Of a stretch of DNA of 64,000 nucleotides, positions 61,375-64,000 are shown one piece after another (position 1 is the stretch's first letter; each line of letters starts with the position of its first letter). Origin of the DNA: Nakamurella lactea DSM 19367 (GTDB lineage Bacteria; Actinomycetota; Actinomycetes; Mycobacteriales; Nakamurellaceae); NCBI RefSeq assembly GCF_000426645.1, contig NZ_AUFT01000008.1:62001-126000 (forward strand), given 5' to 3'. The position numbers were made by a program, and so were the translations under genes. Below the pieces are notes generated by a model that did no database searches, was not told where the DNA came from, and saw nothing but the letters and a program-made list of their open reading frames with translations.

Positions 61375-62484
61375 ATGAGCAGAACCCGTACCGCCCTTGG
61401 CCTCTGCACCGCCGCGCTGCTCGCGCTGACGGTGGCCTGCGGCACCACCGAGGACCCGGCGGCGGCCGGCACCCAGGCCGCCGGAGCGGCCGCGTCGGCG
61501 GTCGCGGCGACGACCGAAACGGAGACCAGCACCGATTCGGGTCCCGGTAGCGACGCGGCGGCGGGATCGAGCGTCGCCCCCTCGGCCGGTGCGGCTTCGA
61601 GCGCGGCTTCGAGCGCGACCGGGCCGGTCGAGATCACCGACGGGCGCGGAACGACCTTGACGCTGGAGAAGCCGGCCACCAGGGTCGTTGCCCTGGAGTG
61701 GGGCGAGGCCGAGACGCTCGCCTCGCTCGGGGTGATGCCGGTCGGGGTGGCCGACCTGAAGGGTTACACCACTTGGGATGTCGCCGAGCCGATGGACTCG
61801 TCGGTCAAGGATGTCGGCACCCGCAGTGAGCCGAGCATCGACGCCATCCTGGCGTTAAAGCCCGACCTGGTGGTGATCACCGGGGACAGTGCCGACCAGG
61901 CGAAGCTGATCGGCAACTCGGTGCCCGTGCTGGTCACCAAGGGCACCGATCCGACCCGTCAGCTGGACCGGCTGCGGGACGACGTGACCCTGCTCGCCGC
62001 GGCCACCGGGACCGAAGCCGCCGGGGAGAAGCTGTTGGCGGACATGGACTCCACCCTCGTGAACGGCAAGGCCGCGCTGGCCGCAGCGGGCAACGCCGGC
62101 GACCCGTTCCTGATGGCGGATGGTTGGAAGGAAGGGTCGGCGGTGGCGATCCGGGTCTTCGCGAAGGGCTCGCAGAACTCGGACGTCGCCGAGGCGCTCG
62201 GGCTGAAGAACGCCTGGACCGGCAAGGGCGACGCCGCCTGGGGCCTGGCCCAGACCGACGTGGAGGGCATGGCGGCGATGACCGACCCGGCGCTGCGGCT
62301 GTTCTACAGCGCCTCGGAGGAGGACGTTTTCGTCGACGGGCTGGCGCAGAACCCGATCTGGAAGTCGCTGCCCTTCGTCAAGAGTGAGCAGCTGACGAAG
62401 TTGAGGACCGGCACCTGGACCTTCGGCGGTCCGGCCTCCGTCGACTTCTTCGTCGAGCAGGTCCTTGCGGCCTACGGCGCCTGA
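61375..62484 (+). CDS. Iron-siderophore substrate-binding lipoprotein
   Basis: 369 aa from the ATG at 61375 with GGAGAG upstream. The lipoprotein signal is MSRTRTALGLCTAALLALTV then AC. An Ala/Ser/Thr linker (~25-80) precedes a FecB/FepB-type domain: VEITDGRGTTLTLEKPATRVV, ALEWGEAETLASLGVMPVGVA, PSIDAILALKPDLVVITGDS and a C-terminal WTFGGPASVDFFVEQVLAAY. It binds ferric siderophore outside the membrane. It belongs to the same iron-regulated operon. Confidence 0.92.
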   Translation: MSRTRTALGLCTAALLALTVACGTTEDPAAAGTQAAGAAASAVAATTETETSTDSGPGSDAAAGSSVAPSAGAASSAASSATGPVEITDGRGTTLTLEKPATRVVALEWGEAETLASLGVMPVGVADLKGYTTWDVAEPMDSSVKDVGTRSEPSIDAILALKPDLVVITGDSADQAKLIGNSVPVLVTKGTDPTRQLDRLRDDVTLLAAATGTEAAGEKLLADMDSTLVNGKAALAAAGNAGDPFLMADGWKEGSAVAIRVFAKGSQNSDVAEALGLKNAWTGKGDAAWGLAQTDVEGMAAMTDPALRLFYSASEEDVFVDGLAQNPIWKSLPFVKSEQLTKLRTGTWTFGGPASVDFFVEQVLAAYGA

Positions 62485-62494
62485 TCGTCCCGTT

Positions 62495-64000
62495 GTGACC
62501 GCCCTCGACCTCCAGAAAAGCGACCCGGCGGGATCACCGGCGGGCAACGCCGGTGCGCCCGGCGGGTCAGGGGGCAGACCGGCACTGCCCGCCGGCGGCC
62601 GGGCCAGGATCGGCTTGCTGTTCGCCGGCGTCAGTGCATTGTTACTGGTGCTGGCGGCCTTTCATCTGACTCAGGGCACGTCCGGCATCGGGCTGGCCGA
62701 TCTGTGGGCGCAGCTGACGCACAGCGGCGATGACGCCCATCGGACCCTGGTCGGGACGATCCTGACCGGGTCGCGGATCCCGCGGCTGGTGACCGGCCTG
62801 TTGGTCGGCGTCGTGCTCGGCGTCGCCGGGGTGGCCATGCAGTCGCTGGCCCGCAACCCATTGGCCTCGCCGGACACTCTGGCGGTCAACGCCGGCGCCC
62901 AGTTCGCGGTCACGATGGTTGCCGCGCTTGGCATCTCGCTACCGGCGTTGCCGGGCAACGGGGTGGCCTTCATCGGCGGACTGTTGGCGGCGGGAGTCGT
63001 GGTGCTGATCGGCGGCAGCGGCAGCACCGCGCGGCTGGTGCTCGCGGGGACGGCGCTGGCGATGGCGTTGTCCGCGGTCACCAGCACCATGATGATCCTG
63101 TTCCAGCAGGAGACGGCAGGCCTTTTCGCTTGGGGCAGTGGCAGTCTGCTACAGATCGACCTGGACACCGTCCGGCAGCTGCTGCCGGTGATGGTGGCGG
63201 CGATCGGCGTGCTGCTGCTGCTGAGCCACCGGATGGACCTACTGGCACTCGGCGACGACACGGCCAGCATGCTCGGGGTGCACGTCGGGCGGCTCCGGGT
63301 GGTGGTGCTGCTGGTGTCGGTGCTGCTGGCGACCACGGCGGTGGCGATGGCCGGGCCGATCGGTTTCGTCGGGCTGTTCGCCCCGGCCAGCGTCGGGCTG
63401 TTGGTGCGTTTCGCGCCCGGGTTGGCCAGGCATCGGGTGCGGTACCCGGCCGCCGCGCTGATCGGCGCAGTCACGGTGATCGGTGCGGATGTGTTGCTGC
63501 GTGCCATCTTCGGCGACACGGCCGGGGTCAACGTGCCGACCGGGGTGGTGACGACGGTGCTCGGCGCGATCCTGCTGGTGGCGATCGCCCGCCGGACGTC
63601 GGCGTCCAGGGTTGCCAGCAGCACCGGCGCAGTAGCCACCGGCAGCCGCCGCCGGTTCGCCTGTTGGCTCGCGGTGGCGATTGTCGCCGCCGTCATCTTC
63701 CTGGTCTCCGGCATCGTCCTCGGCGGACGGCTGGTGTTGTTGGGCGACCTGCCGAACTGGCTGGCCGGTCGGTCGAGCGTCGAACTGTCCGGCGTGCTGG
63801 ACGAGCGGATGCCGCGGGTGCTGGGTGCGTTCCTGGCCGGTGCCGCGCTGGCCGCGGCCGGCACCACGGTTCAGGCCGTCTGCCGAAACCCGTTGGCCGA
63901 GCCGGGTTTGCTCGGAATCACCGCCGGGGCCGGGCTCGGTGCGGTGCTGGTGATCACCGTGTTCCCGGCGGCCGGGGCGGTCACCATCATGGCCGCGGCG
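62495..64000 (+). CDS. Iron-siderophore permease, FhuB-type double FecCD fusion (partial)
   Basis: 502 codons from the GTG at 62495 to the window edge, with no stop. After a ~40-residue polar start comes one complete FecCD unit (GSRIPRLVTGLLVGVVLGVAG, QSLARNPLASPDTLAVNAGAQ, ALGDDTASMLGVHVGRLRVVV, GPIGFVGLFAP). A second unit begins near codon 390 (IVLGGRLVLLGDLP, RMPRVLGAFLAGAALAAAGTT, NPLAEPGLLGITAGAGLGAVL). This is the FhuB arrangement, in which one chain forms the whole channel. The 3' part lies outside. Confidence 0.93.
   Translation, partial: MTALDLQKSDPAGSPAGNAGAPGGSGGRPALPAGGRARIGLLFAGVSALLLVLAAFHLTQGTSGIGLADLWAQLTHSGDDAHRTLVGTILTGSRIPRLVTGLLVGVVLGVAGVAMQSLARNPLASPDTLAVNAGAQFAVTMVAALGISLPALPGNGVAFIGGLLAAGVVVLIGGSGSTARLVLAGTALAMALSAVTSTMMILFQQETAGLFAWGSGSLLQIDLDTVRQLLPVMVAAIGVLLLLSHRMDLLALGDDTASMLGVHVGRLRVVVLLVSVLLATTAVAMAGPIGFVGLFAPASVGLLVRFAPGLARHRVRYPAAALIGAVTVIGADVLLRAIFGDTAGVNVPTGVVTTVLGAILLVAIARRTSASRVASSTGAVATGSRRRFACWLAVAIVAAVIFLVSGIVLGGRLVLLGDLPNWLAGRSSVELSGVLDERMPRVLGAFLAGAALAAAGTTVQAVCRNPLAEPGLLGITAGAGLGAVLVITVFPAAGAVTIMAAA

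Noticed and set aside
1-64000. tRNA, rRNA, insertion sequences, integrases, attachment sites
   Set aside because: I found no cloverleaf-type sequence, no transposase or recombinase motifs, and no flanking repeats around the accessory insertions.

Overview
The window is GC-rich actinobacterial chromosomal DNA spanning the replication origin. Gene order matches the mycobacterial origin region closely: dciA-recF-gnd / dnaN-dnaA / rpmH-rnpA-yidD-yidC-jag-rsmG / parA-parB, then an Rv3916c-like acetyltransferase, cwlM, trxA-trxB, anti-sigma M-sigM-murJ-Rv3909-like-mutT4-like, and pcnA. The blocks are separated by lineage-specific insertions. I infer an actinomycete outside Mycobacteriales, possibly Nakamurella-like; the sequence alone does not settle the genus. 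No tRNA or rRNA gene was seen.

Layout. 1-1763: 5' part of a secreted S8-type peptidase gene and a LuxR-type regulator. 1921-4758: dciA, recF, gnd (gyrB, normally next to dciA, is not here). 4863-8435: GH76 lipoprotein divergent from a sugar-type ABC binding lipoprotein and permease, wedged between gnd and dnaN. 8396-12706: dnaN, dnaA, DnaA boxes on both sides of dnaA (oriC), rpmH. 12731-20629: rnpA, yidD, yidC, jag, rsmG, an LLM oxidoreductase, a 111-bp tandem array of parS sites, parA, parB. 20878-26839: GNAT, ATP-grasp ligase, aminotransferase, ECF sigma/deazaflavin pair, second GNAT, small membrane protein.

26856-32017 is the most unusual region. It holds a SARP regulator divergent from two 64-65 aa paralogous leader-type peptides, an 813-aa protein joining a PqqD-like domain, an M50 intramembrane metalloprotease and a MinD-like ATPase of the type VII secretion kind, a 73-aa secreted protein, and a secreted protein with three CxxC repeats. 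The peptide cores align without gaps to those repeats, with Ser/Thr in place of the Cys residues. I read this as a candidate undescribed peptide maturation/export system.

32091-34886: cwlM, trxA, trxB, with a SigR-type promoter before trxB. 35237-44070: crystallin-like secreted protein, ECF sigma/anti-sigma pair, DUF6918-like protein, dehydratase-glyoxalase fusion, methyltransferase, phosphatase, aminopeptidase N, LLM oxidoreductase. 44099-55005: rsmA-like, sigM, murJ-pseudokinase fusion, Rv3909-like, NUDIX, pcnA, with a 52-bp tandem repeat before pcnA. 55040-60212: MarR/VOC pair with two perfect operators, a DUF4157 (eCIS-core) protein with two HExxH motifs and a coupled small gene, a DxDxDG-repeat protein, a DinB-like protein. 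60316-64000: iron-siderophore ABC importer under an iron box; its double permease runs off the window.
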